A stretch of DNA of 64,000 bases from Pantoea agglomerans (GTDB taxonomy: Bacteria; Pseudomonadota; Gammaproteobacteria; Enterobacterales; Enterobacteriaceae): NCBI RefSeq assembly GCF_021397715.1, contig NZ_CP090207.1:1736001-1800000 (forward strand), read 5' to 3'. Shown here piece by piece: positions 1 to 8,484 of this stretch. The translations under genes were made by a program, and so were the position numbers. Each line of letters begins with the position of its first letter. The first letter of the stretch is position 1. The notes below the pieces were generated by a model, which was not told the origin of the DNA, did not search any database, and worked only from the letters and a program-made list of their open reading frames with translations.

Positions 1-20
1 TGTAACGAATTGAAATTTTT

Positions 21-50
21 ACCCGGCCATCCCGCCGGGTATTTTTTTTG
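21..50 (+). terminator. Rho-independent terminator at window edge
   Basis: A 6-bp GC stem (ACCCGG at 21-26 with CCGGGT at 35-40) is followed by a run of eight T, so it ends a plus-strand transcript that enters from outside the window. The TAA at 3-5 could be the stop codon of that gene, but too little is visible to say. Confidence 0.75.
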
Positions 51-59
51 AAATCGATT

Positions 60-293
60 TCAGCGATGGACTTCACAGGAGCGGCAGTCGCCGATCTCCA
101 TTTCAAAGGTATCCGCCAGTTCGGTACCCCGATGCAACAGCCGCGGTTCCACCTTCAGTTCGGGCTGAGGCCCGTGCGCCATCGATTCCTGCATTTCGCC
201 CGCGTTCCCGGCCTGAATCGCCTCCAGTAAACGGTCCACATCCAGTGTCATGGCGGAATGCTGCGTCCCGATAATCTGTTTTTCATCGCTCAT
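60..293 (-). CDS. yodD: YodD family small protein
   Basis: A 77-residue soluble protein without signal peptide or membrane segment. Its C-terminus (ELADTFEMEIGDCRSCEVHR) closely matches the end of E. coli YodD, a 75-residue peroxide- and acid-induced protein of unknown biochemical role. The N-terminal LDVDRLLEAI stretch also corresponds. The position supports the call: in E. coli yodD lies beside dsrB and rcsA at the end of the fli cluster, and the same neighbours are found here. It is transcribed away from the YqaE-type gene. Identity is good by sequence and synteny; the function is not known. Confidence 0.8.
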   Translation of the reverse strand: MSDEKQIIGTQHSAMTLDVDRLLEAIQAGNAGEMQESMAHGPQPELKVEPRLLHRGTELADTFEMEIGDCRSCEVHR

Positions 294-607
294 TTTCTGA
301 CTCCCGGCAGCGGGCAGAGTAGTAAGTATAGTGGCTGGCGGAGAAAGGGGCGTGAGGCGATCGCAGCAAAAAAAAGCCCGCGCTGCGCGGGCAAAATCCT
401 TGTTACTTTTAGGTTGACTGCGCCTATGGGGTTGGAGCAGTGAGGAGAAGTGTAAAGGGGAGGCGCGTCAGAAGTCTTGCGGTGAAATGTTAAGGAATTG
501 AAAAAACGCACGCTTACTCAGATTTACCTGACTTTTCGCTCATTAACAGCAGAATCAGCTATAGTTGCTGGCAAAGCTGATTTTTATCAATACCTAAAGG
601 AATGGTT
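294..607. other. Intergenic region with orphan minus-strand terminator
   Basis: No convincing protein gene. It contains the yodD start region, a strong terminator at 368-392 facing the minus strand with no gene feeding it, and a possible sigma-S-like -10 element (CTATAGT at 559-565) about 40 nt before the YqaE-type gene. The minus-strand stretch of roughly 393-480 is rich in CUCC/CCCC motifs and could be a small RNA. Confidence 0.5.
368..392 (-). terminator. Rho-independent terminator, minus strand
   Basis: Perfect 7-bp stem GCCCGCG/CGCGGGC (376-382 and 386-392) with a 3-nt loop, followed on the minus strand by eight T (plus-strand A run 368-375). No minus-strand CDS ends here, so it probably ends a noncoding transcript or a long 5' leader of yodD. 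Confidence 0.8.
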
Positions 608-766
608 ATGGACATCTTGAGAATTATTATCGCTATCCTGCTGCCGCCGCTGGGCGTCTTTATGCAGGTCGGTTTCGGTGGTGCCTTCTGGCTGAACATC
701 CTGCTGACATTGTGCGGCTACATTCCCGGGATTGTGCACGCCGTCTGGGTGATTGCCCGTCGCTAA
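608..766 (+). CDS. YqaE/Pmp3 family membrane peptide
   Basis: A 52-codon gene (starts MDILRIIIAILLPPLGVFMQ, ends HAVWVIARR). It has the Pmp3/YqaE layout: a first hydrophobic helix with the LLPPLGVF motif, a short loop, and a second helix with the family sequence LCGYIPGIVHA. Members are inner-membrane proteolipids induced by stress; the yeast relative Pmp3 affects membrane potential and salt tolerance. The gene sits between yodD and dsrB, a place where E. coli has no such gene. The -10-like CTATAGT 44 nt upstream would fit stationary-phase control. Family is confident; physiological role is inferred. Confidence 0.88.
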   Translation: MDILRIIIAILLPPLGVFMQVGFGGAFWLNILLTLCGYIPGIVHAVWVIARR

Positions 767-829
767 CGCTCGGCATCTCTGCGGTTCTTCGTTTAGACTG
801 TGCAACAGGAAATCATCAGGAGAACCGAA

Positions 830-1024
830 ATGAAGGTGAATGACCGCGTCAGCGTTAAAACCGATGGTGGCCCGCGCCGCATCGGTACCATTCTGGCCAT
901 GGAGCCATTTAATGAGGGCACCATGTTTCTGGTGGCGCTGGAGGACTACCCGTTAGGCATCTGGTTTTTTAACGAAAGCGATCACCAGGATGGGATTTTT
1001 GTCGAGCCGTACAGTGCAGAGTAA
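830..1024 (+). CDS. dsrB: DsrB family protein
   Basis: A 64-residue protein beginning [17 protein letters not shown], nearly identical in its first half and in the [12 protein letters not shown] segment to E. coli DsrB (62 residues), whose function is unknown. The start at 830 is preferred over an in-frame upstream codon because AGGAG lies just before it and the E. coli protein starts with the same residues. Synteny with yodD and rcsA supports orthology. In E. coli the small RNA gene dsrA lies between dsrB and rcsA; here a chemoreceptor gene fills that interval and no dsrA is seen. Confidence 0.9.
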   Translation: MKVNDRVSVKTDGGPRRIGTILAMEPFNEGTMFLVALEDYPLGIWFFNESDHQDGIFVEPYSAE

Positions 1025-1068
1025 CAGTGCAGAGTAGTGCGGTAAGGCAGCACAAACGGTGACGCGAT

Positions 1069-1092
1069 CCTCCTCCCCGTCAGGGGGAGGAG
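1069..1092. terminator. Intergenic hairpin between dsrB and chemoreceptor
   Basis: A strong C/G-rich stem (CCTCCTCCCC with a GTCA loop and GGGGGAGGAGG) between two convergent genes. No clean T tract follows on either strand, so it is a probable bidirectional 3'-end structure rather than a canonical terminator. Confidence 0.5.
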
Positions 1093-1142
1093 GGGATAAC
1101 TGATTTTAGTCACGCCGCATTAACCAGCCTGCGTGACTGCAC

Positions 1143-2849
1143 TCAGAAGGTTTCCCAGTTTTCATTACCGCTTGCCAGCGCCGGACGGGCTGCAAGGGCA
1201 GGGGTTTTCACCGGTGCTGACGCGCGGGGCGCCATCCCGGCAGTGGCCGGCGTATCCTGCAGGCGGAACGCCGATACCGCCTGAGTCAGCTTACCAGCCT
1301 GATCTTCCAGCGAGGCCGCAGCGGCCGAGGCTTCTTCCACCAGCGAGGCGTTCTGCTGGGTGACGTTATCCATCTCGGTGACCGCCTGGCTGACCTGCTG
1401 AATACCGCGACTCTGTTCATCGGAGGCGGCGGCAATCTCTGCCATGATATCGGTCACCCGACGTACCGCTTCGACAATCTCGCCCATGGTGCTACCGGCA
1501 TCACCGACCTGCTGCGAACCATCCTTAATCAGCGTTACCGACTCGCCAATCAGCGACTCAATCTCTTTTGCCGCCTGCGCACTGCGCTGAGCCAGATTGC
1601 GCACCTCACTGGCGACTACAGCAAAGCCGCGACCCTGCTCACCGGCGCGCGCCGCTTCTACCGCCGCGTTCAGGGCCAGGATGTTGGTCTGGAAAGCGAT
1701 GCTGTTAATAACGTTAGTGATCTCGGCAATTTTCTTCGAGCTGCCGGAAATATTGTTCATGGTTTTTACCACGTTGCTCACCAGATCGCCCCCGCTGCGC
1801 GCTTTGCCTGAGGCATCGGCGGCCAGCTGGCTGGCGTGATGGGCGTTTTCGGCGTTCTGTTTCACCGTTGCGGTAAGCTGTTCCATGCTGGCAGCGGTCT
1901 GCTCCAGGGCTGCAGCCTGCTGCTCGGTCCGCGAAGAGAGATCGGTATTCCCGGCAGAGATTTCACTGGAGCCCTGATAAATGGCGACCGCGCCTTCACG
2001 TACCGTGCCAACGGTTTTCACCAGCGACTGCTGCATCAATTGCAGATTATGAATCAGCGTGCCGATTTCACTGCGACCGTGCGGCAGCGGAGGTGCGGTG
2101 AGATCGCCCTGCGCAATCCGCTCTATGCGCGACACCGACTGACGCAGCGGATTAATCACCACCCGACGCAGGAACACAAAGGTCAGCACCACCAGCACCA
2201 GCGCAGCGCCAAAGGCCACCGCCATAGCAATAAAGCCAATACGCGACTGCTGATTCGCTTCTGCGGTGATGGCATTGGCGCGATCGGTACGGATTTTGAT
2301 CGCCTTCAGCAGCACGGCATTGTAATCCGCATCCAGCTTACGGGTGACGTCAGTTTCCTGAGCGATGATGCCTTCGAAACTGCCCTGTTTACCGGCGTTA
2401 ATCATCGGTATCAGGCCTTTTTCAATGTAGTCGTTAAAGCGCGACTTGAGCTGGTCATCCAGCGCGACATCCTCAGGCAATTTCACCTTACGGTCGGCAT
2501 AGACTTTAAACCCGTCTTTGGCCTGCTGAATGCGTTTCTCCGCCGCCGCTACGTTGGCGCGGAACTCATCCATCTCACCAATACGCGCGGCGGCTCCGGC
2601 CTGAATAATGGTCAGACGGGCGGTGCGTAAATGGTTTGAGCTATTCGAGATCCCCATGCGCACCTGAATTTCGTCGGTGGCATCGCTGAGCGAGTGATTC
2701 CCTGAAATAAGAAAGTAGCTGGCGACACCAATACAGAGTGCAAACAGCAGCAGAATGCCGCCGAAGATCAGGCTAAACAGCGGAACCAGGCGCAGGTTCT
2801 GCCATATGCCTGAGGTATTCTGTCCATCATTAACCAATGCAGTGTTCAT
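1143..2849 (-). CDS. Methyl-accepting chemotaxis protein (4-helix-bundle sensor)
   Basis: A 568-residue inner-membrane chemoreceptor. TM1 lies near residues 23-50, a periplasmic four-helix-bundle type sensor region near 51-203, TM2 near 204-230 and a HAMP domain near 230-285. The cytoplasmic methylation and signalling helices follow, with the conserved hairpin tip around [20 protein letters not shown]. The protein ends in NWETF, the CheR/CheB-tethering pentapeptide found on high-abundance Tar/Tsr receptors, so it should be a methylation-competent major receptor. The ligand cannot be read from the sequence. It lies beside the fli cluster and a possible sigma-28 promoter precedes it. It separates dsrB from rcsA, unlike E. 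coli. Confidence 0.93.
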   Translation of the reverse strand: MNTALVNDGQNTSGIWQNLRLVPLFSLIFGGILLLFALCIGVASYFLISGNHSLSDATDEIQVRMGISNSSNHLRTARLTIIQAGAAARIGEMDEFRANVAAAEKRIQQAKDGFKVYADRKVKLPEDVALDDQLKSRFNDYIEKGLIPMINAGKQGSFEGIIAQETDVTRKLDADYNAVLLKAIKIRTDRANAITAEANQQSRIGFIAMAVAFGAALVLVVLTFVFLRRVVINPLRQSVSRIERIAQGDLTAPPLPHGRSEIGTLIHNLQLMQQSLVKTVGTVREGAVAIYQGSSEISAGNTDLSSRTEQQAAALEQTAASMEQLTATVKQNAENAHHASQLAADASGKARSGGDLVSNVVKTMNNISGSSKKIAEITNVINSIAFQTNILALNAAVEAARAGEQGRGFAVVASEVRNLAQRSAQAAKEIESLIGESVTLIKDGSQQVGDAGSTMGEIVEAVRRVTDIMAEIAAASDEQSRGIQQVSQAVTEMDNVTQQNASLVEEASAAAASLEDQAGKLTQAVSAFRLQDTPATAGMAPRASAPVKTPALAARPALASGNENWETF

Positions 2850-2876
2850 ATCCTTGCTCTGTTGTTATAAGGGTTA

Positions 2877-2903
2877 ACATCGGCAAGAGGGCGGAAAGGC
2901 TTA
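2877..2903 (-). promoter_or_regulatory. Candidate sigma-28 promoter for the chemoreceptor
   Basis: On the minus strand a -35-like TAAGCCTT (2903-2896) is separated by exactly 11 nt from a -10-like GCCGATGT (2884-2877). The FliA consensus is TAAAGTTT-N11-GCCGATAA, giving 5/8 and 6/8 matches. It lies about 30 nt upstream of the start codon. Confidence 0.5.
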
Positions 2904-2937
2904 GCGGCAGGAGTGAGATCTGGATCTCAGTTCAGAG

Positions 2938-2965
2938 CAAAAAAAAACCGGCCAGAGCGGCCGGT
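2938..2965 (-). terminator. rcsA terminator
   Basis: Stem ACCGGCC/GGCCGGT (2947-2953 and 2959-2965), loop AGAGC, followed on the minus strand by a T run. It lies just downstream of the rcsA stop codon. Confidence 0.85.
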
Positions 2966-2980
2966 TTTCATTGCGGGAGA

Positions 2981-3616
2981 TTATCGTACGTTGACGTAAA
3001 TACCCGACGTGACATTATCTGTTAAACGCACCACATGATAAATAACCTGCTTATTATGGGTTTTGATTTTGCGTTTAATATTACCTTTGTGTGACGAAAC
3101 GGTTTTCGCCTTAATTTGCATCTTATCTGAGATCTGAATGGTGTCGTGACCTGACATCCACATCTTCAGCATATTTGACTCGGTCTGGCTCAACGTCAAT
3201 GGATGAACATCCATGCCGGAAGAGATACGCGCAGACTGATTGAGTTTTTTCTGCAAAGAGGTGCTCAGCAAGGAATCCAGTGTCGAGGTCTTTATCGATT
3301 TTGATGTAATAATCAGGTTCTTACGAACGTAGAGGTATTCCTCAAAATGGATATTGCTAATCGCCATGAATATAAAAAACAGCGTATCAGGGTGCTGCAT
3401 AATAATGCTGCGGATACGTTCGCTGGAGTCAGGTTCATGAATGAAGCAGTCTTCATTAATAAAGACGACACCAGGTTTTAATTGTTCACATTTTTGCTGT
3501 AGTTGCTCAATATCGGAGGCAGAAGTGATATTTTTCTTCTTAACTCCTTTAAAAGACATGTAGTCCGATAATCCCAGGCGTGTGTAGTTGCAGGAATCCA
3601 TAATAATCGTTGGCAT
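2981..3616 (-). CDS. rcsA: RcsA, capsule synthesis co-activator
   Basis: A 211-residue LuxR-type transcription factor that pairs with RcsB at RcsAB boxes to activate exopolysaccharide (amylovoran/stewartan/colanic acid type) genes. The start [14 protein letters not shown] matches E. coli RcsA. The central [10 protein letters not shown] and the C-terminal helix-turn-helix ([20 protein letters not shown], then [20 protein letters not shown]) are almost unchanged. The start at 3616 is chosen because an upstream in-frame codon would add six residues absent from the family. The gene lies next to fliR as in E. coli. A long AT-rich upstream region suggests H-NS silencing and autoregulation, as known for rcsA. 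Confidence 0.95.
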   Translation of the reverse strand: MPTIIMDSCNYTRLGLSDYMSFKGVKKKNITSASDIEQLQQKCEQLKPGVVFINEDCFIHEPDSSERIRSIIMQHPDTLFFIFMAISNIHFEEYLYVRKNLIITSKSIKTSTLDSLLSTSLQKKLNQSARISSGMDVHPLTLSQTESNMLKMWMSGHDTIQISDKMQIKAKTVSSHKGNIKRKIKTHNKQVIYHVVRLTDNVTSGIYVNVR

Positions 3617-4245
3617 AATAGCGACCCTCACCAATTTGTTATCCGTTTAAATCAACGATGAATTACGCGTTGCGGTACGAGAGAGATTTCTAAGGCACTT
3701 TTTTATTCTGCTCGTGCAGTGTGGTAACAGGCAACCGCCCGTAAAAGTCTTCATCCCTGACCCGTTCTGCAAAAAAGTTTGTGCTGCTTTGACGTCACGC
3801 ATTCTCCGGCAATGGCGGGGAATGCCAGTGAAATACCGGAGGTTAAGTAAGACTCTGTTTTTGGGAGCGCTGTCACTATCGCTGAAAACCCGGAGTTTTC
3901 TGATAGGACAAATCTTAAAAACATTTGTTTTACGAAAGTGTGATGTCTCAGCGTGTGTTGACAATGCCGGAAAAAACATTTTTTAACAAGAAAAATCACT
4001 AAAGAATTTTTTTTGTTCAAATTCAATGTATTGCCGATTTTGTCAACAAAATCACAGTCTAACCGCTACTGTGAACCGCCCAACTAAAATACGCGAAGCC
4101 CGGTTTAATAAGAATTATTTTCAGACTCTCAGCACATTTATCAGATTTTCCTTAGTTGCTTTCTGGAAAATATGGTTTGCAAAATGCACGGATGGTTTTG
4201 CGTTACTTAAGTATCACTTCATGAAGATAGTTAGAAACTTAATGT
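3617..4245. other. Long AT-rich rcsA/fliR intergenic region
   Basis: About 630 bp without a credible gene; the short overlapping ORFs match no family and lack ribosome sites. Composition becomes strongly AT-rich from about 3940 onward, typical of an H-NS-bound regulatory region. A TAAGAATTATTTTC sequence at 4109-4122 resembles an RcsAB box (TAAGAATATTCCTA) and could mediate rcsA autoactivation, but this is a weak match. Confidence 0.4.
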
Positions 4246-5031
4246 TCAGGGACGGGATAGTTCTGTGAGGAACAGGGCGAGTAAATCAAACACTTCACCG
4301 AACAAATGCTCACAGAATGGGGCGAGCAGTGGCATCAGCATACTGATAGTCAAAATGCCCACTGATAAGGTGACAGGGAAGCCAATTGCGAAGATTGATA
4401 ACTGTGGTGAAACACGGTTTAACAAACCTAGTACCAGATTTAGCATGAGGAGCAAAACGATTAACGGTAGCGCTAACATCATGCCATTAAGGAAAATTAA
4501 TCCGCCCGATTTCACCAGCGCCATAAACGCATTGGCATTTAGCGGATGTCCGCCGATGGGCAACGTATGAAAACTGTCCGCCAGCAACGAGATCAGCCAC
4601 AGGTGTCCGTTGAAGGTCAGGAACAGTAACATCGCCAGCATGTCTAAAAAACGCGCCAGTACCGGCATGTTAAGGCGGCTGCCGGGATCGAAAAAGGTGG
4701 CGAACGACAGGCCCATCTGCAGCCCAATCACTTCCCCGGCGGTACGCACCGCGGCAAACGCAAACTGCATGGTGAAACCGAGCGCAATGCCAATCAGCAT
4801 CTGCTGGATCAGCAGCCAGAAGCCGGCGGGCGAAAACAGCGTCACGTCAACCGGAGGCAGCAGCGGCATTAACAGCCAGGTGATCATCACCGCCAGACCA
4901 ATTTTGACCCGATGACTGATAGATCGTTCATTAAGCAGTGGCGCAGAGGCCAGCAACGCCAGAATACGCACCAGCGGCCAGAAAAACTGACTTACCCAGT
5001 GCACCAGCTGGCTGCTGTCGAGAGTAATCAT
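4246..5031 (-). CDS. fliR: FliR, flagellar export gate
   Basis: A 261-residue polytopic membrane protein, the same length as E. coli FliR. It joins FliP and FliQ to form the export gate of the flagellar type III secretion system inside the MS ring. Several hydrophobic helices are evident (for example [18 protein letters not shown] near the N-terminus), and the [14 protein letters not shown] region is conserved. An in-frame start 69 nt upstream was rejected because it would run deep into fliQ; the chosen ATG at 5031 overlaps the fliQ stop as TGATG, the usual translational coupling. It is the last gene of the fliLMNOPQR operon. Confidence 0.95.
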   Translation of the reverse strand: MITLDSSQLVHWVSQFFWPLVRILALLASAPLLNERSISHRVKIGLAVMITWLLMPLLPPVDVTLFSPAGFWLLIQQMLIGIALGFTMQFAFAAVRTAGEVIGLQMGLSFATFFDPGSRLNMPVLARFLDMLAMLLFLTFNGHLWLISLLADSFHTLPIGGHPLNANAFMALVKSGGLIFLNGMMLALPLIVLLLMLNLVLGLLNRVSPQLSIFAIGFPVTLSVGILTISMLMPLLAPFCEHLFGEVFDLLALFLTELSRP

Positions 5032-5300
5032 CAGCCGATGATGTAAGGCAGGTTGGAAAAGACGGTGCGGATATAGTCGAGCAGCAGATTCAGCATCCAC
5101 GGGCCAGCGATAATGCCGGTGGTGGCCACCGCCAGGATTTTCGGGATAAACGACAGGGTCTGCTCATTGACCTGCGTCGCCGCCTGCAACAGGCTGATCA
5201 GCAGGCCGCTGACCAGCGCAGCCAGCAGCATCGGGGCGGCCAGCATCAGGGCGACGCGCATCGCCTCCTGGCCCATTACCATTACTGATTCGGGTGTCAT
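5031..5300 (-). CDS. fliQ: FliQ, flagellar export gate
   Basis: An 89-residue inner-membrane protein with two helical hairpin membrane segments, the normal size for FliQ. Start [18 protein letters not shown] is the family N-terminus; the longer reading frame upstream overlaps fliP and is not used. FliQ assembles with FliP5 and FliR in a helical export-gate complex. It lies 25 nt downstream of fliP, and its stop overlaps the fliR start. Confidence 0.95.
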   Translation of the reverse strand: MTPESVMVMGQEAMRVALMLAAPMLLAALVSGLLISLLQAATQVNEQTLSFIPKILAVATTGIIAGPWMLNLLLDYIRTVFSNLPYIIG

Positions 5301-5325
5301 GTTGTGCTCCGGGAAAAGGGTGGGA

Positions 5326-6060
5326 TCAGGAGTAAAAACTTTGCGCCAGCGAGCCGACCAGCAGTTGCCAGCCATCGACCAGAACAAACAGCATCAGCTT
5401 AAATGGCAGTGAGATCGTCGCCGGTGGCACCATCATCATTCCCAGCGCCATCAGCACGCTGGCGACCACCAGGTCAATAATCAGAAACGGGATAAACACG
5501 GTAAAGCCAATCTGGAAAGCGGTCTTCAGTTCGCTGGTCACGTAGGCGGGCAGCAGAATGCGCATCGGTACCGCTTCCGGACCGGCAATGGGCGCACTGT
5601 TCGCCAGCCGGGCGAACAGCGCCAGATCGGCTTCACGGGTCTGACGCAGCATAAACTCACGCAGCGGCTGAGCCCCTTTCTCAATCGCCACATCCATGCT
5701 GATTTTGTCCTGGCTGAACGGCAGATAGGCGTCCTGGTAAATCTTGTCGAAGGTCGGCGCCATAATAAAGAAGGTCAGAAACAGCGACAGCCCCAGCAGC
5801 ACCTGGTTCGGCGGCGCGGAGGGCGTACCCAGCGCGTTACGCAGCAAACCAAATACGATGATGATGCGGGTAAAACTGGTCATCATCAGCAGCACGGCCG
5901 GTAGAAAGGTCAGCGCGGTGATAAACACCAGCGTCTGCACCGGCAGTGACCAGCTCTGGCCGCCGTTCGGCAGCGAATGACTCACCAGGCCCGGAAGCTG
6001 GGCATGGGCAACCGGTGCCAGCAACAGCAGCGGCAATAAAGGAAGCAGTCGACGCATCAT
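5326..6060 (-). CDS. fliP: FliP, flagellar export gate
   Basis: A 244-residue export-gate protein with a cleavable signal sequence ([18 protein letters not shown] then Q), as in E. coli FliP (245 residues). The [20 protein letters not shown] segment and the C-terminal region ([20 protein letters not shown]) carry the family signatures. FliP forms a pentamer at the centre of the flagellar secretion channel. The ATG overlaps the end of fliO, consistent with translational coupling in the fliL operon. Confidence 0.95.
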   Translation of the reverse strand: MMRRLLPLLPLLLLAPVAHAQLPGLVSHSLPNGGQSWSLPVQTLVFITALTFLPAVLLMMTSFTRIIIVFGLLRNALGTPSAPPNQVLLGLSLFLTFFIMAPTFDKIYQDAYLPFSQDKISMDVAIEKGAQPLREFMLRQTREADLALFARLANSAPIAGPEAVPMRILLPAYVTSELKTAFQIGFTVFIPFLIIDLVVASVLMALGMMMVPPATISLPFKLMLFVLVDGWQLLVGSLAQSFYS

Positions 6061-6455
6061 TGAGGTTTTCCGGGACGTTTAACCAGATTCTGTAACAGCT
6101 GACGAAAATCCTGAGGTGCAGCACTGACTGGCGTAGTTGCCAGCGGCGCACCCGGCGGCAGGGTATGCAGATGGGTAATCTGCTGTGCGGTGACGCCGAG
6201 CACCAGCCGGGCATCGGCGGTATCGACAATCACCACCCGCTCACGCTGACCCACCTGCACGCTGGCGGTCAGTTTCAGCTCCTGGCTGCTTACCTTCTTC
6301 GGCGCGAAGCCGAAACGGCGCGCCAGCCAGGCGCAGGCCAGAATCAACAAAATAATCACGGCTAACATGCTGCTGACCTGCACCACCATGGAGCCGGTTG
6401 AAATCGGCTGCGCGTGCGGCGCAGCAGGTTGCAGACTTTGATTCTGGCTATTCAT
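6057..6455 (-). CDS. fliO: FliO, export gate assembly factor
   Basis: A 132-residue protein with one membrane helix ([20 protein letters not shown], about residues 27-46) and a small cytoplasmic domain with the family motif [11 protein letters not shown]. FliO acts as a scaffold for assembling the FliP ring. The protein is slightly longer than E. coli FliO (121 residues), with a Pro/Gln-rich N-terminal tail. It is placed between fliN and fliP and overlaps fliP by 4 nt. Confidence 0.92.
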   Translation of the reverse strand: MNSQNQSLQPAAPHAQPISTGSMVVQVSSMLAVIILLILACAWLARRFGFAPKKVSSQELKLTASVQVGQRERVVIVDTADARLVLGVTAQQITHLHTLPPGAPLATTPVSAAPQDFRQLLQNLVKRPGKPQ

Positions 6456-6457
6456 TC

Positions 6458-6865
6458 TCAGCGACTCAGACGACGCATACGTTCGGACGGGGTAATAATG
6501 TCAGTGATGCGCACGCCATATTTATCGTTCACCACCACCACTTCACCCTGGGCAATCAGGTAACCGTTGATCAGAATATCCAGCGGTTCGCCGGCCAGAC
6601 CGTCCAGTGACACCACCGAACCCTGCGTCAGACGCAGCAGCTCTTTGATGGTCATCTTGGTGCGGCCCAGTTCCACGGTCAGTTTGACCGGGATATCCAT
6701 GATCAGATCGATATCCTGCAGGGAGCCGGAGACGTTGCCGCTGTCGAATGACTTAAACACGTCATCGGTTTGCGGCGCGCTGCTGCTGCCGACCTGCTCA
6801 TTCATTGCTTCAGCCCACAGATCGTCCGCAGAGATATCATCAGACGGCTTATTACTGTCACTCAT
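6458..6865 (-). CDS. fliN: FliN, flagellar switch protein
   Basis: A 135-residue C-ring protein of the SpoA/SurfaceR family. The conserved core IMDIPVKLTVELGRTKMTIK followed by LLRLTQGSVVSLDGLAGEPL identifies it. FliN forms the base of the C ring with FliM, docks the FliH-FliI export complex and takes part in rotational switching. The acidic N-terminal 45 residues are the usual FliH-binding extension. Its start lies within the end of fliM (8-nt overlap), so the two are translationally coupled. Confidence 0.96.
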   Translation of the reverse strand: MSDSNKPSDDISADDLWAEAMNEQVGSSSAPQTDDVFKSFDSGNVSGSLQDIDLIMDIPVKLTVELGRTKMTIKELLRLTQGSVVSLDGLAGEPLDILINGYLIAQGEVVVVNDKYGVRITDIITPSERMRRLSR

Positions 6866-7865
6866 GGGGCTGTTCCTCGTTCAGCGAATTCAAAATCGGG
6901 TTAATCAGGTGTTCGACACGAAGCGCGTACTGGCCATTCATCGTGCCATATTGGCTGGTTAAGACCGGCACGCCATCCACATGGGCGATAATGCGTTCCG
7001 GTATCTCAATCGGCAGCACGTCGCCGGGTTTCAGCTGCAAAATTCGCGACAGGCGCAGCGAGGTTTCGGCAAAGTGCGCAATCAGTTCCAGCTCGGAGTG
7101 CTGCACCTGTTTTACCAGGTTGTCACGCCAGTGGTTATCTTCCTGGCGGGAGTTCTCGAGCGGTGGATTCACCAGCAGCTCGCGCAGCGGCTCAATCATT
7201 GAAAACGGGATGCAGATGTTAAATTCACCCACCAGGTTACCAATCTCCACCTGGAACGGCGTGTTAACCACGATATCGTTCGGTGAGGTGGTGATGTTGG
7301 TGAACTTCACCTGCATCTCTGAACGTACATACTCGACGTCCAGCGGATAAATGGCTTTCCATGCATCGCTGTAACCATCCAGCGCCAGCTTCAGCATGCG
7401 ACGGATCACGCGCTGTTCGGTATGGGTAAACTCGCGACCTTCTACTTTGGTCGGGAAGCGGCCATCACCCCCGAACAGGTTGTCCACTGCGATAAAGACC
7501 AGGCTCGGTGAAAACACCACCAGTGCCGTACCGCGCAGCGGCTTCAGGTGGATCAGGTTCAGGTTGGTTGGCACCGGCAGATTGCGGGCAAACTCGTGAT
7601 ACGGCTGAATCTTGATCGCACCCACGCTGATATCCGGGCTGCGACGCAGCAGGTTAAACAGCGCCATACGGAAACTACGGGCAAAACGCTCGTTAATAAT
7701 CTCCAGCGCCTGCAGACGCTCGCGCACCACGCGACGCTGGGTGTTCGGGTCGTAAGGACGAATATCGCCTTCCGGCCCGTTTTGTTTCTTTTCTTCTTCC
7801 GCGCTGCCACTGTCGCCGTTTAATAGGGCGTCAATTTCAGCCTGGGAGAGAATGCTATCGCCCAT
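6858..7865 (-). CDS. fliM: FliM, flagellar switch protein and CheY-P target
   Basis: A 335-residue C-ring protein (E. coli 334). The N-terminal CheY-P binding peptide MGDSILSQAEIDALLNGDS is intact, followed by the CheC-like middle domain (GGDGRFP near 133-139) that contacts FliG and the C-terminal SpoA domain (LQLKPGDVLPIEIPE). It switches motor rotation on CheY-P binding. It lies 4 nt downstream of fliL and overlaps fliN. Confidence 0.97.
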   Translation of the reverse strand: MGDSILSQAEIDALLNGDSGSAEEEKKQNGPEGDIRPYDPNTQRRVVRERLQALEIINERFARSFRMALFNLLRRSPDISVGAIKIQPYHEFARNLPVPTNLNLIHLKPLRGTALVVFSPSLVFIAVDNLFGGDGRFPTKVEGREFTHTEQRVIRRMLKLALDGYSDAWKAIYPLDVEYVRSEMQVKFTNITTSPNDIVVNTPFQVEIGNLVGEFNICIPFSMIEPLRELLVNPPLENSRQEDNHWRDNLVKQVQHSELELIAHFAETSLRLSRILQLKPGDVLPIEIPERIIAHVDGVPVLTSQYGTMNGQYALRVEHLINPILNSLNEEQPHE

Positions 7866-7869
7866 TGAT

Positions 7870-8355
7870 TCACCTCAAAATGAAGGCAGTAAACAGCACA
7901 TCGTTCACGGCCTGCGGAGGTTGACCTTTTACCAGTGGTGGTGCCAGCGCCTGTTTGATTTGTTCAACAAGCGCTTGCTTTCCTTGCTCTGTCGCCAGCG
8001 CCGCAGCGCTCTGACGCGAGAGCAGCAGCAGCAGACGACTGCGCACCTCAGGCAGATAGTCATTTAACCGACGTCGGGTATCCTCATCGGCCAGACGCAG
8101 GGTAAAGCCTACGTACAGCACGCGGTCAGGATCGTTGTCGGGATTGACCAGGTTAACCGTAAATGTATCAAGTGCAAAAAAGACCGGGGCGGGAGGCGGT
8201 TCGACTTTCGCCACCTCCGGCTTATCGCCCTCATGTTTATTCATCATTCGCCAGACTGCATAGCCTGCCACGCTGCAAGCGGCCAGCGTCACAATGAGCA
8301 ACACCGGAATTAAGAGTTTACGTTTGCGGCCTTTAGCTTTCGCGTTATCAGACAT
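7870..8355 (-). CDS. fliL: FliL, flagellar basal-body associated protein
   Basis: A 161-residue single-pass protein (membrane helix [20 protein letters not shown] near residues 14-33) with a periplasmic domain ending in the family signature [12 protein letters not shown]. FliL forms a ring around the stator units and supports torque. It is the first gene of the fliLMNOPQR operon; a 129-nt gap with a hairpin separates it from fliK. Confidence 0.95.
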   Translation of the reverse strand: MSDNAKAKGRKRKLLIPVLLIVTLAACSVAGYAVWRMMNKHEGDKPEVAKVEPPPAPVFFALDTFTVNLVNPDNDPDRVLYVGFTLRLADEDTRRRLNDYLPEVRSRLLLLLSRQSAAALATEQGKQALVEQIKQALAPPLVKGQPPQAVNDVLFTAFILR

Positions 8356-8414
8356 GTTTGCAGTTACTTCCTGTGAATTATGGGCAAGCCTCTCGGCTCA
8401 CCTGGACAGATTAT

Positions 8415-8454
8415 CCCGCGTCTTAAGTCAAACAATGGGAAGAAAAGACGCGGG
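8415..8454. other. Inverted repeat between fliK and fliL
   Basis: CCCGCGTCTT at 8415-8424 pairs with AAGACGCGGG at 8445-8454, a 10-bp perfect stem with a 20-nt loop, in the only sizeable gap of the fliFGHIJK-LMNOPQR series. No T tract follows on the minus strand (the sequence is ATAATC), so it is not a standard terminator of the fliF operon. It may attenuate transcription or protect an mRNA end. Confidence 0.5.
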
Positions 8455-8484
8455 TTTTACGCTTACCTTCAGCGTTTGTCGCTA

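Noticed and set aside
1..50. TGTAACGAATT at the window start resembles part of DsrA small RNA
   Set aside because: Only 11 nt match, the following hairpin differs from the DsrA terminator, and it lies on the wrong side of yodD for dsrA.
1836..2630. 264-codon plus-strand ORF opposite the chemoreceptor gene
   Set aside because: Shadow frame of a clearly coding minus-strand gene; no motifs.
3647..4026. Overlapping 90-110 codon ORFs between rcsA and fliR
   Set aside because: AT-rich regulatory region, mutually overlapping frames, no homology recognised.
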